Assembly: GCA_937876205.1 (NCBI GenBank)
Contig: CALEII010000048.1
Coordinates: forward strand, 1 to 44,232
DNA length: 44,232 bases
From: an uncultured Clostridia bacterium
GTDB lineage: Bacteria > Bacillota > Clostridia > Oscillospirales > Acutalibacteraceae
Reading direction: 5' to 3'
Below are positions 16,330 through 24,825 of this stretch, piece by piece. The position numbers and the translations under genes are program-made. Position 1 is the stretch's first letter; each line of letters opens with the position of its first letter. Under the pieces are notes generated by a model. That model was not told where the DNA came from. It was given only the letters and a program-made list of their open reading frames with translations, and did not search any database.

Positions 16330-18777
16330 TTATTCTGCGCTGAACATAAGAATAAATGCCTTTTCGCCCTCGGGAAGAGAAAGAATAATACCCTCATTCA
16401 TAAGCTCTTCACCGGTGAGAGTGTAAAACATATTTTCAGCATCAACATCATAAACCTTATATGTCTTATCCGGTACAAGTCCGTTGAGTCTGACAGTATA
16501 TTCGGTATCGGTCACCTGTGCACGCTTATAAACAAGTGCCGTACCTGAAAGTGCATCATCGGTTGAGAACTGCATTGCAAGCATCTTATCCTTATCAAAG
16601 CTGCCGAAATCAAGGGGATAATATTTTTCACCCATCAGTGCTCTCTGCTCATTGTGGTAACTGAAATCGGGATGTGTGTGTGCAGTAAAGTCCATAAGCA
16701 TCAGGGGCATAATGTCTGACCTTGCGGAATATTCATTCATCATATACTGCGCACTACCCGTTATGGGCAGCCAGAAAGAAATACCGTAAGTATGAGACTG
16801 AGTTGCATCAAAAAGGTCCGGATGATATGAACAGTTATAGTCACTTCTCCAGAAAGGTATACTGCGATAAGTCATTTCAAGATCAAGTCTCTTACCGCCC
16901 GAAGCACAGTTGTCAATAATCAGCCCGTCAATATTTTCTGTGATGTAATCAAGGAATCTGTAGAGATTTGTCACATAGTGATTTTCGCAGATACCCGTTC
17001 TGCCGTCATAATATTCGTTGTCTGCTGCCTGCCAATATTCAAGGGGAGCAAAATTGAAGTCCTGACGGTAAACGGTTATTCCGTTCTCCTTCATTGAATT
17101 CAGAAGATATTCACAATAATAATTCAATGCATCTTCATCGGCAAGATTCCACATAATATTGTCATTACCGATATCAACAATCCACTGTTCATTTTCTGTG
17201 CCCTTCTTGTGGAAAACCGTGTCACGCCAGAGTCTTTCAGGCTCATACCAGAGCACATGACCGAGACCCTTTTCCTTAGCATAAGATGAAAGCTCAATAA
17301 TACCGTTATCATATCTTGATGTATCTACAGTCCAGTTGCCTACGCCGTCGTGCCAGCCTTCATTATAGCTGTACCAGCCTGCATCCATCCAGAAAGCATC
17401 GGTATTTTCATAAACATCTTCTCTGAGACCGTCAAGAATTTCAATAATTTCATCGGATGTTCTTGTTGATGTAGGACCTGCAACCTCCATAACGGTGTAA
17501 TAATTCTTTGTTACATTTTCGGGATACACACTGTCCATTATCCAGCTTCTGAAAAGATTGAAGCCCTTGAGAGGATTGTCATTTTTATAAAAACTGAGTG
17601 AAACAAGAGGTGAACGCACTTCTTCACCGGGAAGAAGATATGCACTGAAGTTCTCCTGTTTTACGGTAAGCTCCGTGTTGCCTTTTTTTTCTGCGAGGGT
17701 TGACATCCACTGACCTGTCCAGCCGATGCCGAGTATCATACCGTAATTTTCACCCGAAATATTGAAATACGGCAGATATGCCTCAGTGGGTTTGCCGTCT
17801 GTACCTGAGAAGGTCTTTTTCACGGATGAAAGTTTTTTCTTTATAAGCGAGAAGTCACTTGCAGCCGTGTCACTGCCCATTGAATAATAAAGCTCTGCAC
17901 TGCCTGTTTCAAAGGATGAATCAAGTGCATAAAAATCACTTATCACATCCGAATTTCCGGAGCCTGTGTTTCTGATATAAACTGTCCACTGACAAGTTGC
18001 GTTGTTTTCAAAAACAGTTGTTTCAACAACGACCTCAAGTCCGTCAGCCTTATTTGTAAAAACAATGTTTTCCGTTTTGCCGCCGTTATAGACCTTGTCT
18101 GATTTCTCCAGCTTCTTTTCCCACTCTTCAGGATTGAACTTCTTTCCGTCAACGCTGAATGTGAAGGGATAATTTCCGTCACCGGAAAAATTGCTGTCAA
18201 ACCACTGCGAGCATAGAGCTTTCTCTTCTGAAGTAACATTCATTTCATCGGCACTGATGCTGTCAAATCTGATGTTCTTTTTATAATCAAGAGCTTTTAT
18301 GTTTTCTTCATTTATGACATAAAATCCGCCGCAGGAAACAACAAAGTATATAAGAGCAAAAATGACATTTAAAATTGCGTATTTCTCTTTTGCCCTGAGG
18401 ATGAACGATGCAAGCAGAGCAATGGCAGAGAAAGCAAAGAAAACTGAGAATGCTTTTATCACAACATCGTCATTCTCGAGACATTCGGGGTTGATTTTTG
18501 CATTAAGTCCCCATATAAAGCCGTGCACAAATCCGTTGCCGGCAATGAATGCGATAAGCTTTGCCGGCCAATTGGCTTTTTTAAAGACTGACTGCACAAA
18601 AATAAGCAGAAACCAACCGATTGCAAGACCGGTAAGCCCTGTATAAAGATGAATATCAGGTGCACTGTCTGTTCCGCCGAAAACATACCAGAGAGAATAT
18701 GCAGAATATATAAGCAGACCGAAAAGCACCGTTGTAACAACGAGCTCAATTATCTGCTTATTTTTGATTTTTTTCAT
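16330..18777 (-). CDS. Membrane-anchored GH36 (alpha-galactosidase-like) fusion
   Basis: This 815-residue protein joins two parts. Residues 1-155 hold about five hydrophobic helices (roughly 10-31, 43-63, 70-90, 107-127, 134-154). The rest is a clan GH-D glycosidase: an N-terminal beta-sandwich (about 190-420), a TIM barrel (about 425-700) with nucleophile Asp573 in Y-R-Q-D-F-N and acid/base Asp646 in F-W-R-S-D-Y, the conserved C-A-S-G-G-K-R at about 624-630, and a C-terminal beta domain. Known GH36 enzymes are mostly soluble or cytoplasmic alpha-galactosidases/N-acetylgalactosaminidases. A basic cytoplasmic N-terminus and five helices would place the catalytic domain outside. The gene follows an MFS carrier by 62 bp with a GGTGA site, so products of surface cleavage may feed that carrier. 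Confidence 0.87.
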   Translation of the reverse strand: MKKIKNKQIIELVVTTVLFGLLIYSAYSLWYVFGGTDSAPDIHLYTGLTGLAIGWFLLIFVQSVFKKANWPAKLIAFIAGNGFVHGFIWGLNAKINPECLENDDVVIKAFSVFFAFSAIALLASFILRAKEKYAILNVIFALIYFVVSCGGFYVINEENIKALDYKKNIRFDSISADEMNVTSEEKALCSQWFDSNFSGDGNYPFTFSVDGKKFNPEEWEKKLEKSDKVYNGGKTENIVFTNKADGLEVVVETTVFENNATCQWTVYIRNTGSGNSDVISDFYALDSSFETGSAELYYSMGSDTAASDFSLIKKKLSSVKKTFSGTDGKPTEAYLPYFNISGENYGMILGIGWTGQWMSTLAEKKGNTELTVKQENFSAYLLPGEEVRSPLVSLSFYKNDNPLKGFNLFRSWIMDSVYPENVTKNYYTVMEVAGPTSTRTSDEIIEILDGLREDVYENTDAFWMDAGWYSYNEGWHDGVGNWTVDTSRYDNGIIELSSYAKEKGLGHVLWYEPERLWRDTVFHKKGTENEQWIVDIGNDNIMWNLADEDALNYYCEYLLNSMKENGITVYRQDFNFAPLEYWQAADNEYYDGRTGICENHYVTNLYRFLDYITENIDGLIIDNCASGGKRLDLEMTYRSIPFWRSDYNCSYHPDLFDATQSHTYGISFWLPITGSAQYMMNEYSARSDIMPLMLMDFTAHTHPDFSYHNEQRALMGEKYYPLDFGSFDKDKMLAMQFSTDDALSGTALVYKRAQVTDTEYTVRLNGLVPDKTYKVYDVDAENMFYTLTGEELMNEGIILSLPEGEKAFILMFSAE

Positions 18778-18839
18778 AATATCACCGTGTTGAATGGAGT
18801 TTTTGGGAAATCAGAATTTATCGAGATCCCTTTGACAAA

Positions 18840-20189
18840 TTACTGTTTATTAAACGCTTTTTTCTTTGCAAGAATAATAATCGGTACGAACACAAGCACT
18901 GCAACTATTGCAGCAAAGAAGAACATACTTGTTGACGGCACAAGCTTTTCAACGCCGTACTCGATAATTGTAAGGTTGGATGTCTGACAGGCAATATCTC
19001 CGATTGCAGGACCTATAATCATAGGCAGAAGAACAACGAAAATCATTCTGATGCCCTGGAAAAGACCAACCTTATCCTCGGGAATAAAGTCACGCACACT
19101 TGCACTCAGCTGAATCTGAAGCACGATATAGCCGATAAGTGTGGGTGCTATGCCGACAAGCACAACGATAATGTTTGTTGATGTTGAAAGAATAAACAGA
19201 CCTGCAATAAAGAAGCAGATTGTGCAGAGATAAGCAACAAGCTTGTTCTTGCCTGCAACCTTGAGCATACCTACAATACCTGCAACAAGTGCGGCAACTG
19301 CAATAACAGCCATTATAATTGTTTTTGCATCAAAAACAGCATCAGGAAGAATTACCTTTTCAAGATAAACAAAAAGATAGGGGAAAAATACCTGAATTGC
19401 GATGTTGTAGATACACAGAGCAGCAAGCACAAGGTAAAGCTTTGAGTTCTCTTTTATAACAGACGGTCTGAAGCCATAGAAAAGGTCAGCCCAGTAATTT
19501 GAATTTGTTTTTTCACCCTTGATTTTCGGCTCCTCAAGTGTAAACAGTCCCGCAAAGCCGCAAAGAGTAACAATAAGTCCCAGCCCGAGGAAGAAAACTT
19601 TATAGCTGATAACTCCGCCCTGAGCAAGACTTCCCACACCCATAACGGCTATCATAGCAATAAAGCCCACAAACATAAGTGCTGTTTCAACCTTAGGTCT
19701 CACAATGGGATTAGTGACATCAGTCAGCCATGCGTTAAAGGCTGAGTCATTACTTGTTGAGCCCATAAAGGTCATAATCATATCCATAATTATAACTGCC
19801 CATACAGAAACCGCAAGAATGGTAACCTCATCTGACAGACCGAAAATGCCGGCAATATTCTCTTTTGAAATAAAACCGAAAGCTGCAGTGATGATACCCC
19901 AGATTATGTAACCGACAGAAATGAAAACCTTGCGCTTTTTCATTTTTTCACTGAGAGTACCCATAATAAATGTAGTCACAACTGCCGTAATTGCAGAAAG
20001 CGCAACCATACGGCTGATAGCTGTTGTGGGAGGCATTACCCCTGCAAGCGCATTGGCGGACACGCCCTCATAAATTGAGCCGTAAAGGAAGGTGTTGAAA
20101 TACATATTTTCAAGGTTCCAGGCAACACCGCCCATAAAGCTGAATATAATGATATTCAGCCACAATCTTTTGCTGAGTTTTTTTTCCAT
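18840..20189 (-). CDS. MFS sugar carrier, SLC45/GPH-like (paralogue 1)
   Basis: This 449-residue protein has 12 helices and begins with the pattern F-S-F-M-G-G-V-A-W-N-L-E-N-M-Y-F-N-T-F, nearly repeated in the carrier at 26,630. A hallmark loop, G-S-T-S-N-D-x-A-F-x-A-W-x-T-D-V, near residue 145, is shared by both. It resembles MFS carriers found next to glycosidases in Clostridia and Bacteroidetes. The start follows AGGAGG by 8 nt. It heads an operon with the membrane GH36 gene, under a promoter whose -10 box lies inside a 12-bp inverted repeat. The likely cargo is the sugar released by that GH36, which is inference. Export rather than import is not excluded. Confidence 0.82.
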   Translation of the reverse strand: MEKKLSKRLWLNIIIFSFMGGVAWNLENMYFNTFLYGSIYEGVSANALAGVMPPTTAISRMVALSAITAVVTTFIMGTLSEKMKKRKVFISVGYIIWGIITAAFGFISKENIAGIFGLSDEVTILAVSVWAVIIMDMIMTFMGSTSNDSAFNAWLTDVTNPIVRPKVETALMFVGFIAMIAVMGVGSLAQGGVISYKVFFLGLGLIVTLCGFAGLFTLEEPKIKGEKTNSNYWADLFYGFRPSVIKENSKLYLVLAALCIYNIAIQVFFPYLFVYLEKVILPDAVFDAKTIIMAVIAVAALVAGIVGMLKVAGKNKLVAYLCTICFFIAGLFILSTSTNIIVVLVGIAPTLIGYIVLQIQLSASVRDFIPEDKVGLFQGIRMIFVVLLPMIIGPAIGDIACQTSNLTIIEYGVEKLVPSTSMFFFAAIVAVLVFVPIIILAKKKAFNKQ

Positions 20190-20249
20190 TGTTGCATCCT
20201 CCTGACAAGAAAACGGCTTTGCCGTGTCGCAGAGACATATAATCTTTTT

Positions 20250-20275
20250 CTTTACAGATACAGTTCCCTGTAAAG
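20250..20275. repeat. Inverted repeat in carrier leader
   Basis: CTTTACAG and CTGTAAAG form an 8-bp inverted repeat with a 10-nt centre, within the 5' leader of the MFS-GH36 operon just downstream of the promoter. It could be a second operator or an mRNA hairpin. Confidence 0.45.
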
Positions 20276-20278
20276 CTA

Positions 20279-20326
20279 AAAAGTTCTGCTTTTATCCATT
20301 ATAGCAGAACTTTTCTGTATTTAAAA
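20279..20326 (-). promoter_or_regulatory. Promoter with operator-like inverted repeat, MFS-GH36 operon
   Basis: On the minus strand a perfect TATAAT (20298-20303) has a weak -35 TTTTAA (20321-20326) 17 bp upstream. The 12-bp perfect inverted repeat AAAAGTTCTGCT/AGCAGAACTTTT (20279-20314) frames the -10 and start site with a 12-bp centre. A dimer bound there would block polymerase. Confidence 0.6.
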
Positions 20327-20365
20327 CAGTTTTTGAAAAGATTTTTTGATATTCGCATCTTTTAT

Positions 20366-20394
20366 CAGAAAAAGCCACCCGAAACGGATGGCAT
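20366..20394 (-). terminator. Terminator after 287-aa membrane protein
   Basis: GCCA-x-CC and GG-x-TGGC arms around GAAAC, with a T-rich run on the minus strand, lie 8 bp beyond the stop. Confidence 0.75.
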
Positions 20395-20401
20395 CTCTGT
20401 T

Positions 20402-21265
20402 TTATAAAATTCTCATTTTCTTTGCAACCTGCTGTCCGTCTGCAAAAATGTACATAAAGCTGAAATTATCATACTTCACTTCAAACTTATGCCCGCCCAC
20501 AAACGCACAAAGTGTATGAGGATGCTCCACCAACGCTTCATATTCATCATAAACTCTGCCGTCTATGACAAGCTCGTTCACTCTTTTTACTCTGCGATAT
20601 ACAATATGGTGACCCAGTGCCTCAGCTTCAAGCAGTGTTCTTGATTTCACTTCCGTATCAGCCATTCTGAGAACGCCTGAATTTTCAATGGGCTGCTGCT
20701 GTGTGTCAGGCATAGTCACATCAAGCTCGCTGAGCTCCTCTTCGGGCATTTTTCTGAGCTTGAAATAATTGGCAACACCGAGTGAAAGACTGACAATGAC
20801 CCAGATATGGAATATAATATCCATAAGTGATTCAAGGGCAAAACCTGTCAGAATGAACATTGCAACAGTATCGATGCAGAAGAAAACCAACGCAAAAATC
20901 AGCCAGCCGACCTTTTTCTTCTTTGCAAACAGCCAGCTGAGAAAATACAGCAGCAATATGACTGCAGCTGCCGCAAGAGTGACAGCAAGAAATGAATTGC
21001 TGAGAAATTCCATATCGGCAACATCATAATAATACTCCTCAGGGTACATACCGCAATAGAACATACCCAGGTCTGCCAGCAGATACGGAATAAATGCTGA
21101 GAACAGAAAGTATGTATCTGCATTCATAACAAGTAGAACAATGTTGATAAGACTGAAAACCACCACAAGCAGCAGATTTGTGACACTGCCGTTGTACTTC
21201 GCCTCAAGATTGCTCCGTGGAGTCTGAGGCATACTGTTTGCGTTTCTGTTAAATAAATTTGCCAT
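20402..21265 (-). CDS. Membrane protein of unknown function
   Basis: I do not recognise this 287-residue protein. It has a polar N-terminus (about 1-25), then four hydrophobic helices (about 30-48, 55-70, 88-112, 120-142, possibly a fifth at 145-165). A soluble C-terminal domain (about 190-287) contains repeated hydrophobic strands and ends in F-A-D-G-Q-Q-V-A-K-K-M-R. The soluble part has the strand pattern of a small beta domain and may bind a ligand. The start has GAAGGAG 7 nt upstream, and the promoter matches consensus exactly at both hexamers. It has its own terminator and is not part of either neighbouring glycan operon. A sensor or membrane-structure role is possible but unproven. Confidence 0.65.
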   Translation of the reverse strand: MANLFNRNANSMPQTPRSNLEAKYNGSVTNLLLVVVFSLINIVLLVMNADTYFLFSAFIPYLLADLGMFYCGMYPEEYYYDVADMEFLSNSFLAVTLAAAAVILLLYFLSWLFAKKKKVGWLIFALVFFCIDTVAMFILTGFALESLMDIIFHIWVIVSLSLGVANYFKLRKMPEEELSELDVTMPDTQQQPIENSGVLRMADTEVKSRTLLEAEALGHHIVYRRVKRVNELVIDGRVYDEYEALVEHPHTLCAFVGGHKFEVKYDNFSFMYIFADGQQVAKKMRIL

Positions 21266-21296
21266 AATATATCTCCTTCTTTATATTATCGACTTA

Positions 21297-21325
21297 ATTA
21301 TATACATTCCTGCAAATTTTGTCAA
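21297..21325 (-). promoter_or_regulatory. Consensus promoter of 287-aa membrane protein
   Basis: On the minus strand TTGACA (21320-21325) and TATAAT (21297-21302) are separated by 17 bp, a full consensus match. Strong, constitutive expression is likely. Confidence 0.85.
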
Positions 21326-21343
21326 TAAACAGCTTGTTATTAC

Positions 21344-21736
21344 TCAACTGCAATAAAAGCTTATTGCATCAGAAATATATTCTGCAGTGCCGACAGTGTG
21401 CTTATCAATATTATTTCTGAATCGCTCATCAGAAACATACATCTGACCGAGCGAAGCAAGAATCTCATTTGTGCAGGTGTAAAAATTATCCGTAATATAT
21501 TTCTGAAGCTTTTGAACAAGATGCTGTGCCATTTCGGAATCAGCAGAAAAACCGGTGTTCATTGCAGCTGCAAATTCTTTAATAACCTCTCCGATTCCGG
21601 CAGAAAAGTTTTTATAGTCATTATCTGTGCAGTCCTTACATTTTTCGGTATATTCTGCATAAGCTCCGGTATTGCTCCATTTCTTTTTAACTTCTTCTGT
21701 ATATTTTTCGGATTGCATATTATCCGTTGTCTTCAT
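21344..21736 (-). CDS. Stand-alone TipAS-domain protein
   Basis: The 130 residues match the TipAS ligand-binding domain: W-x-x-T-G-A-Y-x-E-Y at about 20-29, then a helix with A-A-A-M-N-x-G, V-Q-K-L-x-x-Y-I-x-x-x-F-Y-x-C-T-x-E, and the closing Y-x-x-D-E-R-F-R-x-N-I-D...A-I-x-F-Y. TipAS normally forms the C-terminal half of MerR regulators such as TipA and Mta, where it captures thiopeptide or other ligands; AlbA-type drug-binding proteins are related. Here no DNA-binding part is present. It follows the GH36-like gene by 26 bp with an AAAGGA site, so it is the last gene of a five-gene glycan operon. It could be a small-molecule binder or sequestering protein. Confidence 0.8.
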   Translation of the reverse strand: MKTTDNMQSEKYTEEVKKKWSNTGAYAEYTEKCKDCTDNDYKNFSAGIGEVIKEFAAAMNTGFSADSEMAQHLVQKLQKYITDNFYTCTNEILASLGQMYVSDERFRNNIDKHTVGTAEYISDAISFYCS

Positions 21737-21762
21737 ATTTTTGTTCCTTTCTGCACTACGGA

Positions 21763-23271
21763 TTATTTATCATCCCAGTTATATTCAACCGTTCTGCCGT
21801 CGATTTCCCATATTGAAGGTGTTCTGTTTTCAAAAATATCAACGGGCTTTATGCTGTGCTCTTTCTGAAAAGCTCTGTATGCTTCAGAAAGATCTTTTTT
21901 CTGCTCTTGTGTTATTCTGTCAGGGCACGAAACAAAAAGAGGAGTGTTGCTGTAAGACAGAAGATGCAGCCACTGTCTGTTTTTTTCCCAGGGAATATTA
22001 TCATCAAGAATACCTACACAGTCTGCATCGCACATATAAAAAGCCTCGTTCTGAGCAAGTCTGAATGCAAGTGTGTTTACGCCGTTTTTCTTTGTTGCCT
22101 CCCACTCTCTGCCGCTTGTGTCATTACCTGTTCTGTTAATCTCAACAAGTCCCGCACAAAGATGCGAAACAGTATTGCAGCCTATAATGTACATATCATC
22201 TGCAGCAGCTTTTATCAGTCGGTAAAGGTCAAGAACAATTTCTGCATTTGTTTTTGTTCTGTCATAAAAATGCCAGTCTTCGATTTTTGTTACCGATGAC
22301 GACATATCCTTGCCCCAGCTGCCGAACAGATCAAAGGTTGTGAAATCGTGTTTGAGAAGCTCATAACCCCAGTCTTTTATGCGTTTTATATCATTGATTA
22401 TATACTGCTGCACCTGAGGATGTGTGGGGTCAAGGTAATCTCTTTTTCCGTTTCTGAAAATCCTCATTTCTTCGGTAATGGCACAATCCCTGTTATGAAG
22501 GAGTCTGACCCATATACCGGGTCTGGCACCGAGTGTCTTTATTTCATCGGCAAGCTTTTTCATATCACCAAATTTCTGATTGGCAACCCACGGTCCCTCA
22601 CACGAATTTATCTGCCAGCAATCATCTATTACCTGAAACGGCTTGTTGTTTATGCCCTTAGCAAGCTCAACCTGAAGCCGGGTATCAGATATAATTTCTT
22701 CATAGCTGCTTTTTCCGTAAGCGTAATACCAATTATTACCGCCATAAATTTTTTCAGCAGGCAGTATAGGTTTTTCGCAGAGTGTTCTGCAGTAATCGTG
22801 AAGAGAAGCAAACACATCAGCTGAATTGTATTTTTTATAAACAAATGTGGCAATATGAAGCTTTCTGCCGCCAAGCTCAACACCACAGCCACCGTTTCTG
22901 CAGTCAATAAGGGCACTGATACCTTTTTCATCATAACGAAAGCATATAAATGCGGCAGGCTGTGTTTTGACACCGAAGCAAAAGCAGTCTGTTTTGTCTG
23001 TTGCAATAAAATACCAGGGCATAAAACGGTCATTATCTGTGATTTTTCTGAATTCAAGGTCACCGTAGCTGCGTTCCCAGACATCACCGAGAACATAAAG
23101 ATTATCGCAGCTTTCAAAATTCCATTGAAGCTCTATATATTTCAGGCGGTCTTCCGTTGCGGTCACATACAAATCGAGAACATCACCCTTGGCAACAGCT
23201 TCAACAACAGTGTCCTTACAGTCAGATTCGCAAATAATTCTTTTTTCAAATGAGCTTACGTCAAATTTCAT
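21763..23271 (-). CDS. GH36/clan D-like alpha-glycosidase
   Basis: This 502-residue protein has an N-terminal beta-rich domain (about 1-170) and a TIM barrel. The barrel carries N-N-W-Y-Y-A-Y-G near 178, I-D-D-C-W near 215, a K-H-D-F motif with likely nucleophile Asp309, and R-T-G-N-D with likely acid/base Asp384. These positions match melibiase/GH36 and GH27 enzymes, but the sequence differs clearly from the membrane GH36 at 16,330 and lacks the usual long N- and C-terminal domains. I start at the ATG at 23271 because AGG lies 9 nt upstream; a GTG three codons earlier has no site. No signal peptide is seen. It is the fourth gene of the operon. alpha-Galactosidase is the best guess. Confidence 0.77.
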   Translation of the reverse strand: MKFDVSSFEKRIICESDCKDTVVEAVAKGDVLDLYVTATEDRLKYIELQWNFESCDNLYVLGDVWERSYGDLEFRKITDNDRFMPWYFIATDKTDCFCFGVKTQPAAFICFRYDEKGISALIDCRNGGCGVELGGRKLHIATFVYKKYNSADVFASLHDYCRTLCEKPILPAEKIYGGNNWYYAYGKSSYEEIISDTRLQVELAKGINNKPFQVIDDCWQINSCEGPWVANQKFGDMKKLADEIKTLGARPGIWVRLLHNRDCAITEEMRIFRNGKRDYLDPTHPQVQQYIINDIKRIKDWGYELLKHDFTTFDLFGSWGKDMSSSVTKIEDWHFYDRTKTNAEIVLDLYRLIKAAADDMYIIGCNTVSHLCAGLVEINRTGNDTSGREWEATKKNGVNTLAFRLAQNEAFYMCDADCVGILDDNIPWEKNRQWLHLLSYSNTPLFVSCPDRITQEQKKDLSEAYRAFQKEHSIKPVDIFENRTPSIWEIDGRTVEYNWDDK

Positions 23272-23323
23272 TTTTGGCACCTGCTTTTTCTGTCAGAATT
23301 TATATTTATGACACGCATATTCT

Positions 23324-24769
23324 TTATCTTTCAAATCTGCACACATTATCTGCCGAAAAGACCTCTTCTCCGTCAACAAAAATACGGTAGCCCTTACCTT
23401 TGCCGTAGCGCTTTCCCGTTTTATCCCATAAAACAGTGATATACTGCCCGTGGTACAGAATTCCGTCTGCACAGAAATACTCAAGCTCCTCTTCATCAAA
23501 CAACGGACTTATTATCAGAGTATCATTATCATCGGGACAAATTCCCGCAAGACCGTTGAGAACAAGGTCGCAGAATGTGGAGTGATTATAATCCTTACCA
23601 CGCTCTTTTGGACTGAAGAGTCTGAAGCGCTTTTTCAGATTTTTTCTTGCAAGCCATTCTCCCGTAAAGGGGTCAAGATTTTCATCTATAAACGGAACTG
23701 TTTTTCCGTTTTCCGTAAGATAATGGCAATTTGCATACAAATGAAGCAGGCTGTAATAATGGCTTTTTGTAATCACAGCCTGATTGTAGTTGCGCAGAAG
23801 ATTGCCTGCCGCCGTCAGAGTCTGACTTGTTGCAAAAGGCCACGAAGGGCCGTTCCACAGACATTCGTGGCTGAATTTTTTCATAAATTCAGGTGAATTG
23901 CGCTCAGCTGTTGTGGGGCCGTAGGGAGCATAAAAATAATTTTCGTCAAAGAGAAATTTCCACGCTTCTGCTTTGTCTCCGTCGGGAATATTGAAATACC
24001 ACGGCACATAGCCTGCCTGCTCCCTGACACTGACCGGCTTATCGGTATCTGTGCTGCGTGTCTTGTAAAACTTCGCATTTTCATCCCATAGAAGAGTGTT
24101 GATTTTTTCTCTGAGCTCTGTTGCCTTTTTGTCCCACAAATCTGCATCATCATTTTTTCCGAGTCTGTGTGCAAGTTTTTTCAGCGCTGCAGCATCACCG
24201 TACATATATGAATTTATTGTGGGACGAAGTCCGCTGCCACCTGCCGAATATTCCATACCGTCACGGTCATCAATCTGATAAAACATACCGTGCAGGGATT
24301 TTTTTTCTTTTTCCCAGGCAAAATAATTCTCTTTCAGCTTTTCATAAAGCTTTTCGGCAACACTGAAATCGCCTGAAACACAGGCTGCCGCATAAATACT
24401 GTCAGCTGCCCAAAAGCTGTATTTTCTCGGCTTGCCGTCAGGTGAAAACCAGAATTCGGCATATGAATCAAGAAACTCTCTGTCGTGAATCCATCTGCCC
24501 TCATAAAAATGGTGGCCTGCAGGACAGCATATGGTATTGTGCTTACCTGCCCAGAGAACCCTGGGCAGAAATTCAGTCACAACATAGCCGTCTTTTGTTT
24601 CTTTGATATGCTTACAGTAGGTATGAAAACGGAAATAGTATATCTCTTCAATGGTTTTATCCGATATATCCACTAAAGGTATACCCAGATCATAAGGTGA
24701 ACGGTTCCCTGTGCTGAAAGAATATATGCTTTGAAAATGCCTCCGGTTCAGAACACAGTATTTATCCAT
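23324..24769 (-). CDS. GH63/MGH1-like (alpha/alpha)6 glycosidase
   Basis: This 481-residue protein looks like an (alpha/alpha)6-barrel hydrolase of the trehalase/GH63/mannosylglycerate-hydrolase type. Supporting motifs are F-W-A-A-D-S near 120, a G-Y-V-P-W-Y-F region near 255, E-C-L-W-N-G-P-S-W-P-F near 310-320 (a hallmark W-N-G-P-x-W stretch), and a final H-S-T-F-C-D-L-V-L-N-G-L-x-G near 395. In these families an Asp in the G-x-x-D-S region and a Glu late in the barrel are catalytic. No signal peptide is present, so it is intracellular. It lies 43 bp upstream of the GH36-like gene and 56 bp downstream of GH127. Specificity is unknown. Confidence 0.72.
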   Translation of the reverse strand: MDKYCVLNRRHFQSIYSFSTGNRSPYDLGIPLVDISDKTIEEIYYFRFHTYCKHIKETKDGYVVTEFLPRVLWAGKHNTICCPAGHHFYEGRWIHDREFLDSYAEFWFSPDGKPRKYSFWAADSIYAAACVSGDFSVAEKLYEKLKENYFAWEKEKKSLHGMFYQIDDRDGMEYSAGGSGLRPTINSYMYGDAAALKKLAHRLGKNDDADLWDKKATELREKINTLLWDENAKFYKTRSTDTDKPVSVREQAGYVPWYFNIPDGDKAEAWKFLFDENYFYAPYGPTTAERNSPEFMKKFSHECLWNGPSWPFATSQTLTAAGNLLRNYNQAVITKSHYYSLLHLYANCHYLTENGKTVPFIDENLDPFTGEWLARKNLKKRFRLFSPKERGKDYNHSTFCDLVLNGLAGICPDDNDTLIISPLFDEEELEYFCADGILYHGQYITVLWDKTGKRYGKGKGYRIFVDGEEVFSADNVCRFER

Positions 24770-24825
24770 AAAAAACCTCTTGTTTTATATATTTATCGGC
24801 ACAGAGAAGCCTGATATCACAAAAT

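Noticed and set aside
21398..22824. Several 130-158-codon plus-strand frames across the TipAS and GH36-like genes
   Set aside because: They are Phe/Cys/Ile-rich antisense shadows of the minus-strand genes.
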